From Deinococcus aquiradiocola (GTDB taxonomy: Bacteria > Deinococcota > Deinococci > Deinococcales > Deinococcaceae), in contig NZ_BMOE01000016.1 of NCBI RefSeq assembly GCF_014646915.1, positions 1-64,000 of the forward strand: a DNA stretch of 64,000 bases, written 5' to 3'. This document shows positions 29,000-39,714 of the stretch, piece after piece (position 1 is the stretch's first letter; the number at the start of each line of letters is the position of its first letter). Both the position numbers and the translations under genes were made by a program. A model generated the notes under the pieces. It searched no databases. It saw only the letters and a program-made list of their open reading frames with translations, and was not told the origin of the DNA.

Positions 29000-29768
29000 C
29001 GGCCCCGCCCCGCTCGCCGTCCTGAGCGGCACGCTGCTGCTCGCCCTCGGCGCGTACATCGGCGTGCCGTACCTGCTGGTGCAGTGGCGCAACCTCGGCC
29101 TCGTCCGGCACGGACACGGCGGGACGCGCACCCTCGCCCTCACCTTCGACGACGGCCCCGACCCTGCCAGCACGCCCGCCGTCCTCGACGCCCTCAAGGC
29201 CGCAGGCGTCCACGCGACCTTCTTCGTGCTGACGCCCGCCGCGCACGCCCACCCGGACCTCACCGCCCGCATCCTCGCGGAAGGCCACCAGCTCGAACTG
29301 CACGCCGTCACGCACCGCCACGCCTGGACGCGCCGCCCCTGGCGCGCGTACCTCGACCCGTTGCGCGGCGCCGCGCAACTCGCGGCCCTCACCGGCCGCC
29401 GCCCCCGCTACCACCGCCCGCCGCACGGCGCGTACACCCTCGCGACCCTGCTCGGCCAGCGCCGCGCCCGCCTGAGAGGCGCGCACTGGAGCGTCGAGGC
29501 GCACGACTGGCACCCGGACTTCACGCCGCAGGACGTGCACGACCGCGTCCTCGCGCAGGCCACGCCCGGCGCGGTGATCGTCATGCATGACGCCGGGCCC
29601 GGCGCGCGCAACACCGTGCCTGCCCTGCCCGGCCTGCTCGCCGCCCTGCAGGCTGCCGGGTACGCCCTGCACACCCTCGATACCCTGCCCGGCCTGCGCC
29701 CCCTCGGCCTGCGCGGCGCCCTCACCCGGCACGCCCCCACGGCCACGCCCACCGAAGGACCACGATGA
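28986..29768 (+). CDS. Membrane-anchored polysaccharide deacetylase
   Basis: 260 aa. One N-terminal anchor helix (residues 8-31) and a NodB-homology domain with LALTFDDGPDPASTP (catalytic and metal Asp). The metal-binding HxxxH is seen as HAVTHRHAW, followed by RPPHG and VIVMHDAG. Removes N-acetyl or similar groups from a sugar polymer or glycolipid. GTG start at 28986 lies 14 bp inside the glycosyltransferase gene. Confidence 0.88.
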   Translation: MTRTDGPAPLAVLSGTLLLALGAYIGVPYLLVQWRNLGLVRHGHGGTRTLALTFDDGPDPASTPAVLDALKAAGVHATFFVLTPAAHAHPDLTARILAEGHQLELHAVTHRHAWTRRPWRAYLDPLRGAAQLAALTGRRPRYHRPPHGAYTLATLLGQRRARLRGAHWSVEAHDWHPDFTPQDVHDRVLAQATPGAVIVMHDAGPGARNTVPALPGLLAALQAAGYALHTLDTLPGLRPLGLRGALTRHAPTATPTEGPR

Positions 29769-30505
29769 ACTACGACGACTTCGCCGACCTGTACGACCAC
29801 CAGTACGACCTGTACCGCGACGACCTGCACCTGTACGGCACGCTCGCCGACCGCGCCAGCGGCCCCATCCTGGAGATCGGGTCCGGCACGGGCCGCGTCA
29901 CCGCGTACCTCACGCGGCGCGGCGCGGACGTCACGGGCCTGGAACCCTCCGCAGGCATGATCCGGCACGCACAGCAGCGCGCCGAACGCGACGGCCTGAC
30001 CCTGCAGATCGTGCAGGGCGACATGCGGACCTTCCAGCTGCCGGAACGCTACCCGCTCGTCATCGCGCCCTTCAACGCCCTGATGCACCTGTACACCCCC
30101 AACGAACAGCTGCAGGCCCTGCAGAACATCCGCGCGCACCTGCAGCCGGGCGGGCAGTTCGTGTTCGACCTGTCCGTGCCGCGCTACGGCGCCGCGAACA
30201 CCATGCGGCACGAGGGCGAGACCTTCCACGCGAACGGTGCCCGCACCGACGTCTTCCTGGTGCAGCGGCACGACGAGGTGAAGCAGGGCATCGTCACCGA
30301 GTACCACGTGGACACCACCGCCCCCGACGGCACCCTGAAACGCCGCCACTACACCCTCACGCAGCGGTACTACACCCGTTACGAGGTCGAGTGGCTGCTG
30401 CGCTGCGCGGGCTTCGAGTCGCCGCGCGTGACAGGCAGCTTCCAGGGCGGCCCGCTCGACACCTTCAGCGACGTGATGGTCTTCCACACGCGCCGCAAGG
30501 ACTGA
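29765..30505 (+). CDS. Class I SAM-dependent methyltransferase
   Basis: 246 aa. Rossmann-type SAM domain: ILEIGSGTGRVTAYLTRRG (motif I), VTGLEPSAGMI, QIVQGDMRTF, and LQPGGQFVFDLSVP. Substrate unknown; the C-terminal half is typical of small-molecule enzymes. Start overlaps the deacetylase stop (ATGA at 29765-29768), making it the last gene of the fabZ operon. Its TGA is the first codon of repeat E. Confidence 0.87.
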   Translation: MNYDDFADLYDHQYDLYRDDLHLYGTLADRASGPILEIGSGTGRVTAYLTRRGADVTGLEPSAGMIRHAQQRAERDGLTLQIVQGDMRTFQLPERYPLVIAPFNALMHLYTPNEQLQALQNIRAHLQPGGQFVFDLSVPRYGAANTMRHEGETFHANGARTDVFLVQRHDEVKQGIVTEYHVDTTAPDGTLKRRHYTLTQRYYTRYEVEWLLRCAGFESPRVTGSFQGGPLDTFSDVMVFHTRRKD

Positions 30506-30585
30506 TCCGGTGTTGAGCTGAACGCCCGGAGTCCAGCCGAGCAGAACGTGAAGCCGCCGCCCGGCCACGGGCATCAGACCGGATG
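30503..30585. repeat. Stop-associated structured repeat, copy E (deleted form)
   Basis: 83 bp beginning TGATCCGGTGTTGAGCTGAAC (first 20 bases are the family end) and ending TCAGACCGGATGA. The GCTGAAC...GTCCAGC stem is kept; the middle is deleted. The first TGA is the stop codon of the methyltransferase, so the repeat closes the envelope operon. Confidence 0.7.
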
Positions 30586-30662
30586 ACTGGCCCTCAGGGG
30601 AGCGCCGTGCGTGGCGGGTGAGGGCCGGGGTCCGGTGCGGGCGCGGGTGCTAGCCTGACGGC

Positions 30663-32144
30663 ATGGACGCCCTGCTGCGCGAGACGACGACCGGCCGCGT
30701 GCGCGGGCAGCGCGTGCAGGGGTCGGGGGGCGGGCGGGCGCTCGCGTGGCTGGGCGTGCCGTACGCCAGTCCGGCCGTGGACGCCCTGCGGTTCGCGCCG
30801 CCGCGCCCGCATCCCGGCTGGGCGCGCGTGCGGGACGCGTCACGGTACGGGCCGGACGTGCTGCAGCCGCTCGACCCGTCCGTGACGCTCACGGCGTCGC
30901 GCGAGGGGAGCCTGCTGCTGAACGTGTGGGTGCCCGAGGAGAACCCGGACGGGCGGCCGCTGCCGGTGCTGTTCTGGATGCACGGCGGCGCGTTCCGGGG
31001 CGGCAGTGCCCGGCAGTACGACGGGCGGGACCTCGCGCTGCGCGGCGCGGTGGTCGTGACGGTCAACTCGCGGCTCGGGCCGCTCGGATACGCGAACTTC
31101 GGTGAACTGTTCGGGGACGCGCGTTTCACGCCGAACGCCGGGTTTCAGGATCAGGTGGCGGCGCTGCACTGGGTGGCCGCGAACGCCGCCGCCTTCGGCG
31201 GCGATCCGGCGCGCGTCACGGTGGCGGGCGAGTCGGCGGGCGCGGTCGCGGCGGCCCTGATGCTCACGCACCCGCGCACGCGGCCACTCGTGGCGGGGGC
31301 CGTCCTGCAGAGCGGCGCGCTCAACCAGGTGAGCGGCCGGGACAACAGCGTGGACATCGCGCGCGCGTACGCGGACGCGCTCGGCGTGCGCCGCGACAAC
31401 CTGAACGACCTGTGGACCCTGCCGCCCGGCGCGTTCCTGCGTGCCCTGCACGCCCTGGAGCGCGTGCGTGCGCGCAGGCTCAACTCGCGGCCCTTTCTGG
31501 ACGGGCACTGGCTGCCGGGCAGCGAGGCGGACCTGCTGGCCGCGCCGCGCGCCGACGTGCCGCTCCTGATCGGCGCGAACCGCGAGGAGTACTCGCCGTT
31601 CGTGAAGCTCCCGGACCGCATCTTTCCGCGCACGGACCGCACGTACCTCGCGAACGTGCTGGACCGGCAGGCGACGCCGGAACAGACGCTGCGGGTGCTG
31701 GCCGCGTACCCGGACACGCAGGCGGGCCTGGTGGCGCTGGGGACGGACATGTTCTTTCACGTCCCGAACGACCGGTTCGTGGACGCGGTGCGGCCCGGGC
31801 ACGCGTCCGGCACGTGGCGGTACCGTTTCGACTGGGGCACGCGCCTGTTCGGGCTGGGCGCGGCGCACGGCATGGAGCTGCTGTTCCTGTGGCCGCGCCC
31901 GATGGGCAGCGCGACCCGCGTGATGCGCGGCCCGGACGGCGCGGCTGTCGCGGCGCTCGCGGAGCGCATGCAGCGCGCCTGGATGACCTTCGTGCGCGAG
32001 GGGCACCCCGGTCCGGACTGGCCGACGTACACGGCCGCGCACCCCAGCGTGGCGTTCCTGGGTACGGACGGGCGGCTGCCGGGGGATGCGGGGGACGCGG
32101 AGCGGCGGCACGTGTGGCGGGACGTGCGGCCCTTCATGCCGTGA
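30663..32144 (+). CDS. Type-B carboxylesterase
   Basis: 493 aa alpha/beta-hydrolase. Oxyanion region FWMHGGAFRGGSA, nucleophile elbow VAGESAGAVAAALM (serine), acid in GANREEYSPF, and a histidine in GLGAAHGMELLF. No signal peptide, so probably cytosolic; substrate unknown. ATG 6 nt after TAGCCT (30651-30656). Confidence 0.9.
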   Translation: MDALLRETTTGRVRGQRVQGSGGGRALAWLGVPYASPAVDALRFAPPRPHPGWARVRDASRYGPDVLQPLDPSVTLTASREGSLLLNVWVPEENPDGRPLPVLFWMHGGAFRGGSARQYDGRDLALRGAVVVTVNSRLGPLGYANFGELFGDARFTPNAGFQDQVAALHWVAANAAAFGGDPARVTVAGESAGAVAAALMLTHPRTRPLVAGAVLQSGALNQVSGRDNSVDIARAYADALGVRRDNLNDLWTLPPGAFLRALHALERVRARRLNSRPFLDGHWLPGSEADLLAAPRADVPLLIGANREEYSPFVKLPDRIFPRTDRTYLANVLDRQATPEQTLRVLAAYPDTQAGLVALGTDMFFHVPNDRFVDAVRPGHASGTWRYRFDWGTRLFGLGAAHGMELLFLWPRPMGSATRVMRGPDGAAVAALAERMQRAWMTFVREGHPGPDWPTYTAAHPSVAFLGTDGRLPGDAGDAERRHVWRDVRPFMP

Positions 32145-32193
32145 CGCGCGGCCATGAACGCGGTCTTCATGGCCATGCTCTAGACTCCACCTC

Positions 32194-33399
32194 ATGAAGT
32201 CCAACCGTGACCCGTCCGGTGTGCGCGTCGCCGCCGTGCTCGGCGTGCTGCTGCTCGGCGTGGCGGCCGTGCAGTCGGCCCTGCGCCTGAGCGGGCTGGG
32301 CGTGCTGCGGCGCGGGCGGAGCCTGACGCCCGCCGTGGCGCTCACCTTCGAGCCGGGTCTGGACGCGCGCCTCACGGGTCGGCTGCTGGACGCGCTGGCC
32401 GGGGCGGGCGTGCAGGTGACGCTGCTGTGGGACGCGCGCACGCTCGACCGGCAGCCGGAACTGCTGCACCGCGCGGCCCGTGAGGGCCACGAGGCGGGCC
32501 TGATCGCGGGCCGTCCCTGGTCGCTGCCGTGGCGGCTCACGGCGCGGCTGGAGCGCAGCCGTCAGCTCGTGCGGGCGCACACGGGGCGGGAGGCGCGCGT
32601 GTTCCGCAGCGGCGCGTCGCCGCTCGTGACGCTGCTCGTCTCGCGCGCCACCGGGCTGCGCGCCGTGGACGGCTGGGGCAGGCTGACGTGGGTCCCGGAA
32701 CCGCACGCGCGGCACCTGCGGCCCGGCGCGGTCGTGCAGGTCGGCCCGCTGGACGACGCGGGCGTGACGCGCCTCCCCGCGCAGCTCGCCGCGCTGGCCG
32801 AACAGGGGTACCGCGTGACGGGCGTGTGGGACCTGCCCGGCACGCGCCCGGAACGCCCGCGCGACCTGCCCGCCACCCTGCTGCAGGGCGTGGACGTGCT
32901 GTACGACCGGCTGGGCCGCATCCGGCGCGTGGGGGCGCACGCGAGCAGCCTCTTCCGGGTGGGCGTCGCCCCGTACCCGCTGGCAGACGTGACGCTGCCC
33001 GCGCCGGGCCTCCCGGACGGCCTGACGGTCCGGCACGGGGAGCGACTGGTGGAGTTCCACCTGGACAGCGCGCGGCTGGTGGAGCTGGCCGCGCGTCCCG
33101 TGGCGGGCCGCAAGGTCGTGCAGCACTCGGTGCATGACCTCGCGGCCGCCGTGCGCGACGACCCGGCGTGGAACACGCTGCCCGCCGTGTACAGCGTCAG
33201 CATCTTCTCGCACGTCCTGAAGCTGTACGGGTTCACGGTGCTGGAACTGCCGCTCCCCATGCGCCGCCGCCTGACGTGGTGGTCGCGCACCCTGCGCCGC
33301 GCGTACGGCGTGGCCGACCCGGAGCACGTGCACGTCCCGATGCTGGCCGTCATCAGCCGCGAGGAACTGGTGCGGCGGCACGGCACGCGGCGCGGCTGA
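32194..33399 (+). CDS. Polysaccharide-deacetylase-like protein with degenerate active site and YkoP-like C-terminus
   Basis: 401 aa. N-terminal anchor (residues 9-30), then a NodB-like domain in which the family TFDDGPD motif reads TFEPGLD, and the usual histidine pair is not evident, so deacetylase activity is doubtful. The C-terminal half (residues about 225-390) contains LPDGLTVRHGERLVEFHLDSARL, the pattern of the YkoP domain. Probably a binding or scaffold protein for an envelope glycan. ATG 7 nt after TAGACT (32181-32186). Confidence 0.7.
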   Translation: MKSNRDPSGVRVAAVLGVLLLGVAAVQSALRLSGLGVLRRGRSLTPAVALTFEPGLDARLTGRLLDALAGAGVQVTLLWDARTLDRQPELLHRAAREGHEAGLIAGRPWSLPWRLTARLERSRQLVRAHTGREARVFRSGASPLVTLLVSRATGLRAVDGWGRLTWVPEPHARHLRPGAVVQVGPLDDAGVTRLPAQLAALAEQGYRVTGVWDLPGTRPERPRDLPATLLQGVDVLYDRLGRIRRVGAHASSLFRVGVAPYPLADVTLPAPGLPDGLTVRHGERLVEFHLDSARLVELAARPVAGRKVVQHSVHDLAAAVRDDPAWNTLPAVYSVSIFSHVLKLYGFTVLELPLPMRRRLTWWSRTLRRAYGVADPEHVHVPMLAVISREELVRRHGTRRG

Positions 33400-33498
33400 C
33401 ACGGCCGGGGAGTCTGCCGCTGCCGTCACGGGGGCGGCAGCGAAGGGCAACTCCTGTCACTTGTGTTCCCCACAAACCGGATTAAGATAGTCTGGATT

Positions 33499-33725
33499 AT
33501 GTCCGAGACCACCCTCGATACCCTGCGCCCAGGAGAGGCCGCCCACGTGGTGTCGCTCACGCCCGGACACCCGCTGCGCCGCCGCCTGATGGAACTGGGC
33601 TTCATCCGGGGCGCGCGCGTCAGCGTGCTGCGCACCGCCCCGATGGGCGACCCGGTCGAACTGCGGATCGGTGGGACGGAACTCGCCCTGCGCCGCCAGG
33701 ACCTGCTGAGCATCCGGGTGCGCCA

Positions 33726-33729
<4 letters not shown>
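33499..33729 (+). CDS. feoA: FeoA ferrous-iron transport accessory protein
   Basis: 76 aa SH3-like protein: [20 protein letters not shown] and [20 protein letters not shown]. Supports FeoB in the membrane complex. The ATG at 33499 is 5 nt after TAGTCT (33488-33493). The -10 region includes TTAAGATAG, loosely like a DtxR/MntR half-site. The stop overlaps the feoB GTG. Confidence 0.9.
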
Positions 33730-35960
<2,231 letters not shown>

Positions 35961-35997
35961 CGTCCCTCCCCACCTGTCCTGCCCTGCCGGTGAGCGC

Positions 35998-36297
35998 GTG
36001 AGCGCCCCGAGACTCACGTCGCTGCTGTCCGTGCTGGCGGGCGAGCCGCGCACCCTGCCGGAACTGAGCGCCGCGCTCGGCAGCAGCCTGAGCGCCATCG
36101 AGGGCATGCTGCAGACCCTGCTCGGCAGCGGCTACATTCAGGACGCGTCCCCGAAAGCGGACGGTTGCGCCTGCAACGGCTGCAGCCTGAGGAGCATGTG
36201 CCGCAACGCGGACGGCAGCGACCTGCCCTCCCTGAACCTGCTGCGCCTCACGCCGCGCGGCGAAGCGTACCTCGCCCGCCAGCCCCGCCCCAACTGA
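35998..36297 (+). CDS. FeoC-like winged-helix protein with four-cysteine motif
   Basis: 99 aa. Winged-helix part (residues 1-55, LSVLAGEPRTLPELSAALG) then CACNGCSLRSMC (C-x-C-x2-C-x5-C), suited to a small Fe-S cluster as seen in FeoC proteins. Likely regulates FeoB stability or activity. GTG start at 35998, 37 bp after feoB, the third gene of the feo operon. Confidence 0.75.
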   Translation: MSAPRLTSLLSVLAGEPRTLPELSAALGSSLSAIEGMLQTLLGSGYIQDASPKADGCACNGCSLRSMCRNADGSDLPSLNLLRLTPRGEAYLARQPRPN

Positions 36298-36357
36298 ACC
36301 CGGACCGCCACCCCCAAAGTCTGAACCCGCTTCACCCTGCATGAACTAGCATGAGCC

Positions 36358-36852
36358 ATGAACAGAACGGCGCTCACGATTCTGGCCCTGAGTCTCACGC
36401 CCGCCCTCGCTGCCACCACGCCCGCCACCGCGCCCACCCCCGTCATCACGACCGTCACACCGGAACTGATGCTCGCCATCGTGCAGGGCGCCGGATACGC
36501 CGCCAAGCTCGACAAGACCGGCGACAACCCGGAAATCACCATCACCCGTAAGGGCCTGGTCGACATCTACCTCAACCTGCACGACTGCAAGACCGGCAGC
36601 TGCACCGAGACGGACGTGTACACGTACTACTCCGCCGACGACCTCGACACCCCGCCCGAGGAGAGCGACATCTCCGACTGGAACAGCAAGCACTACACCC
36701 AGGCGTACATCGACAGCGGCGACGACGACAGTGTCAACCTCGACAGCCTGTACATGTTCAAGGGCGGCTTCACCAAGGCCAACTTCCTGAACTTCCTGAA
36801 CACCTTCAAGAAGGACGCCGACAGCTTCGACAAGATGCTCAAAGGCAGGTAA
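36358..36852 (+). CDS. Secreted YbjN-domain-like protein
   Basis: 164 aa. Signal peptide MNRTALTILALSLTPALA (cleavage after ALA). The mature part TPELMLAIVQGAGYAAKLDKTGDNPEITIT and FLNFLNTFKKDADSFDKML fits YbjN-like domains, class IB chaperone folds. Two cysteines (DCKTGSC) could form a disulfide. ATG 5 nt after TAGCAT (36347-36352). Confidence 0.75.
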   Translation: MNRTALTILALSLTPALAATTPATAPTPVITTVTPELMLAIVQGAGYAAKLDKTGDNPEITITRKGLVDIYLNLHDCKTGSCTETDVYTYYSADDLDTPPEESDISDWNSKHYTQAYIDSGDDDSVNLDSLYMFKGGFTKANFLNFLNTFKKDADSFDKMLKGR

Positions 36853-36905
36853 GCAGGCTGGCGTACAGGACGGAACTGCACGGCACGCCAGCGTGTCGGT
36901 GAGTG

Positions 36906-36937
36906 GGGGGGACGTGGCGTTCGGGCCACGTCCCCCC
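36906..36937 (+). terminator. Hairpin after the YbjN-like gene
   Basis: GGGGGGACGTGG pairs with CCACGTCCCCCC (12 bp, 8-base loop); no T tract. Confidence 0.6.
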
Positions 36938-36969
36938 GCTGTCCTGTGCCGGGCGGTCTACCATGGGGC

Positions 36970-37842
36970 ATGACCGTTCCCGTGTCGTCTCCACTGCGTT
37001 CCGCCGGGTGGCTGCTCTCGCGGCTGCAGGAGCCCGGCCTGGTCGTCCTCGATTGCCGTTTCGTGCTGACGCAGCCGGACGCCGGTGAGGCCGCGTACCG
37101 GGAGGGGCACGTGCCGGGCGCGGTGTACGCGCACCTGGAGCGCGACCTGAGCGGCCCGAAACGTCCGGGCGGGGCGGGGGGCCGTCACCCGCTGCCGGAC
37201 CCGGGGGTGCTGGCGGACTGGCTGGGCGCGTCGGGCGTCACGCCGGGCAGCACGGTGATCGCGTACGACGACCCGACAGGCGGGCACGGGTTCTACGCGG
37301 CGCGCGCGTGGTGGCTGCTGCGCTGGCTGGGGTTCACGCGGGTGTTCGTGCTGGACGGCGGGCTGCCCGCGTACGTGCAGTCGGGCGGGACGCTCACGCG
37401 GGACGTGCCGGTGCCCGCGCCGGGATACGTGACGCCGCACGTGCAGCCGGACTGGGTGGTGGACGCGGACGGCGTGCAGGGCCGCGCGCCCGGCACGCTG
37501 CTGATCGACTCGCGGGCCGCTCCGCGTTACCGGGGCGACGCGGAACCCATCGACCCGCGTGCCGGGCACGTGCCGGGCGCCGTGAACCGCGACTGGGCAG
37601 GGTCCCTGGATGCGGGCGGCGGGTGGCGCGCCCCGGACGAGCAGGCGCGGCGGCTGGCGGTGGGGGACGCGCCCGTCATCGTGTACTGCGGGTCCGGCGT
37701 GAGCGGCGCGGCGAACCTGCTGGCCCTGTCGCTCGCGGGCCGCCCGCCCGGCCCGGACGTGCAGCTGTACGCCGGAAGCTGGAGCGACTGGTCGAGCGAC
37801 CCCGCGAGGCCCGCCGAGGTCGGCGACCCGCACGCGCCCTGA
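36970..37842 (+). CDS. Sulfurtransferase (tandem rhodanese, SseA-like)
   Basis: 290 aa. N-terminal inactive domain with [19 protein letters not shown]-terminal active domain with C240 in [12 protein letters not shown]. The CGSGVSG loop is that of 3-mercaptopyruvate sulfurtransferases (SseA). Second tandem rhodanese in the window with a different active-site loop from that at 18788. ATG 5 nt after TACCAT (36959-36964). Confidence 0.88.
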   Translation: MTVPVSSPLRSAGWLLSRLQEPGLVVLDCRFVLTQPDAGEAAYREGHVPGAVYAHLERDLSGPKRPGGAGGRHPLPDPGVLADWLGASGVTPGSTVIAYDDPTGGHGFYAARAWWLLRWLGFTRVFVLDGGLPAYVQSGGTLTRDVPVPAPGYVTPHVQPDWVVDADGVQGRAPGTLLIDSRAAPRYRGDAEPIDPRAGHVPGAVNRDWAGSLDAGGGWRAPDEQARRLAVGDAPVIVYCGSGVSGAANLLALSLAGRPPGPDVQLYAGSWSDWSSDPARPAEVGDPHAP

Positions 37843-37900
37843 CGCACCGCGCGGTCACGCACGCCGGGCCGCGCCGCAGGGTGGTATCCTCCTTCCCGAA

Positions 37901-38647
37901 ATGCTGACGCCCGTCTCCCGCTCCCGCCCCCAGCCCGGCCACCTGTACGACGTGGCGGTCGTCGGGGCGGGCCTCGCCGGCTGCGAACTCGCGTTCCGGC
38001 TCGCGCAGGGCGGTCAGGACGTGCTGCTCGTCTCACAGGCCCTCGACCACCTCGGGAACCTGTACGCGCCCACCGTGCAGGACGCCGCCTTCCCGGACGG
38101 CACCCTCTTCGCGGACGTGGCCGCCAGCATCCTGCCCGGCACGGACGGCTGGGTGTTCCACCGCGCCCTCAAGGCCCGCCTGGAAGGCACGAGCGGCATT
38201 CACCTCCTGCAGAGCTGCGTGACCGCGCTCGACGAGGACGAGCAGGACGGCACCGTCACCCTCTCCACCTGGGAAGGACCGCCGCTGCGTGCCCGCCGCA
38301 CCGTCCTCGCCGTGGGCGCCTTCCTCAAGGCGCGCCTCCTGGTGGGAAGCGGCATGGAGGACGCCGGACGCCTCAGCGAGGTCGCGTACGACTTCCTGGC
38401 CGACGACCTCGCCGCGCGCGGCGTGTGGCTGCAGCCCGCCGAGCGCGCCACGCAGGACCTCGACCCGCCGTACGAGGTGCGCTTCCTGACCGTCCCGCAG
38501 GCCGAACTCGACGGGTTCCGCCTGCGCCGCAGCGACCACGTGTACGCCCTCGGGCAGATGACGGGCGGCCCGCACTCGTACGCCACCGTCCTCACGGCCG
38601 CCGCGCAGCTCGCCGCCGAACTCCTGCACGACCCACACACCCCATGA
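37901..38647 (+). CDS. Short GidA/MnmG-like FAD-dependent protein
   Basis: 248 aa. Rossmann FAD motif VAVVGAGLAGCELAFRLAQGG, then LSEVAYDFLADDLAARG and HVYALGQMTGGPHSYATVLTAAAQLA. This matches the FAD part of GidA/TrmFO-type tRNA-modifying enzymes but is less than half the length of MnmG and lacks its helical C-terminus. Function unknown. Coupled to trmB by ATGA, which supports a role in tRNA modification. TATCCT (37884-37889) lies 11 nt before the ATG. Confidence 0.75.
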   Translation: MLTPVSRSRPQPGHLYDVAVVGAGLAGCELAFRLAQGGQDVLLVSQALDHLGNLYAPTVQDAAFPDGTLFADVAASILPGTDGWVFHRALKARLEGTSGIHLLQSCVTALDEDEQDGTVTLSTWEGPPLRARRTVLAVGAFLKARLLVGSGMEDAGRLSEVAYDFLADDLAARGVWLQPAERATQDLDPPYEVRFLTVPQAELDGFRLRRSDHVYALGQMTGGPHSYATVLTAAAQLAAELLHDPHTP

Positions 38648-39627
38648 TCTACCAACTGTCAGACTTCCACTTCCCGGACACGCCCGCCCGCCTCTTCCCG
38701 GACACGCCGGACCGCCCCCTGTACCTGGAGATCGGTTTCGGGGACGGCCGCTTCTGGCCGCACCACGCCGCGACCTTCCCGCAGGCCCCCAACTACCTGG
38801 GCGTCGAACTGTCCGGCGCGAGCCTGCAGAAAGCGAACGCGCGCCTGAACCGCAGCGGCCTCACGAACGCGCACCTCAGCAAACTGCCCGCGCTCGTCAT
38901 GCTGGACGCCGTGATTCCCGAAGCGAGCCTGGACGGTATCATCGTGAACTTCCCCGACCCCTGGCCGAAAAAGGACCACCTCGACCAGCGCCTGCTGCGC
39001 GCCCCGTTCTTCCGGCTCGCCGCGAGCCGACTCAGGCCGGGCGGCGCGGTCCTCTTCACCACCGACCACGAGGAGTACTTCGAGTTCGCGTGCCGCGAGG
39101 CCGAACAGAGCGGCGTGATGCGCACCGAGCTGCGCGACCCGCCGCCCGCCGCACTCGAAACGAAGTACGCCCTGAAATGGCGTGAACTGGGCATCGGCGC
39201 GCAGCACGCGCGCTTCGTGCCGACCGCCGACCCGCACGCCCTCGCCGCGACCCTGCCGCGACCGGACATCCGCGCGCTGCCCCTGGAGGACCAAGCCTTG
39301 CCGCACGCCATCGTGACCCTGCCCGATCCCTTCGACCTCACGGACTTCGAGAAGGGTGCCGTGCGCGGCCCCGGCCACACCGTCGTCCTGCTCGACGCGT
39401 ACCGCAGCCTGCGCCGCCACGAGTACACCGTCCTCGCGCACGTCGAGGAGGGCGAACTGACGCAGGAGGTCCTGGTCGGCATCACGCCGCGCGCCGACGG
39501 GTCCACCCTGGTGCGCCTCGCGAAGTTCGGCGGGCCGATCATCACGACCGGCGTGAAGGCCGCCGTGGCCGCCGTCACCGCCGAACTCGTCAAACGCGGC
39601 GCGGTCATCACTCACCTCGGGTACTGA
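38644..39627 (+). CDS. trmB: tRNA (guanine-N7-)-methyltransferase with C-terminal extension
   Basis: 327 aa. YLEIGFGDGRFWPHHAATFP (SAM motif I), LGVELSGASLQKAN, and the TrmB hallmark VNFPDPWPKKDHLDQRLL. Methylates G46 of tRNAs. About 90 residues longer than E. coli TrmB; residues about 210-327 form an extra domain resembling that of Aquifex/Thermus-type enzymes. ATG overlaps the preceding stop (38644-38647). Confidence 0.9.
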   Translation: MIYQLSDFHFPDTPARLFPDTPDRPLYLEIGFGDGRFWPHHAATFPQAPNYLGVELSGASLQKANARLNRSGLTNAHLSKLPALVMLDAVIPEASLDGIIVNFPDPWPKKDHLDQRLLRAPFFRLAASRLRPGGAVLFTTDHEEYFEFACREAEQSGVMRTELRDPPPAALETKYALKWRELGIGAQHARFVPTADPHALAATLPRPDIRALPLEDQALPHAIVTLPDPFDLTDFEKGAVRGPGHTVVLLDAYRSLRRHEYTVLAHVEEGELTQEVLVGITPRADGSTLVRLAKFGGPIITTGVKAAVAAVTAELVKRGAVITHLGY

Positions 39628-39639
39628 CCGACCGGAAGA

Positions 39640-39692
39640 ATCAGGAGAGGAGACCCGGACCGTGCGGCACACGCCACGGTCTGGGCCTCTTC
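39640..39692. terminator. Imperfect hairpin between convergent trmB and deacetylase genes
   Basis: AGAGGAGACCCGGACCGTG pairs imperfectly with CACGGTCTGGGCCTCTTC across a 10-base loop. Confidence 0.5.
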
Positions 39693-39714
39693 CCTGTCGT
39701 CCTGTCCGGGGCGC

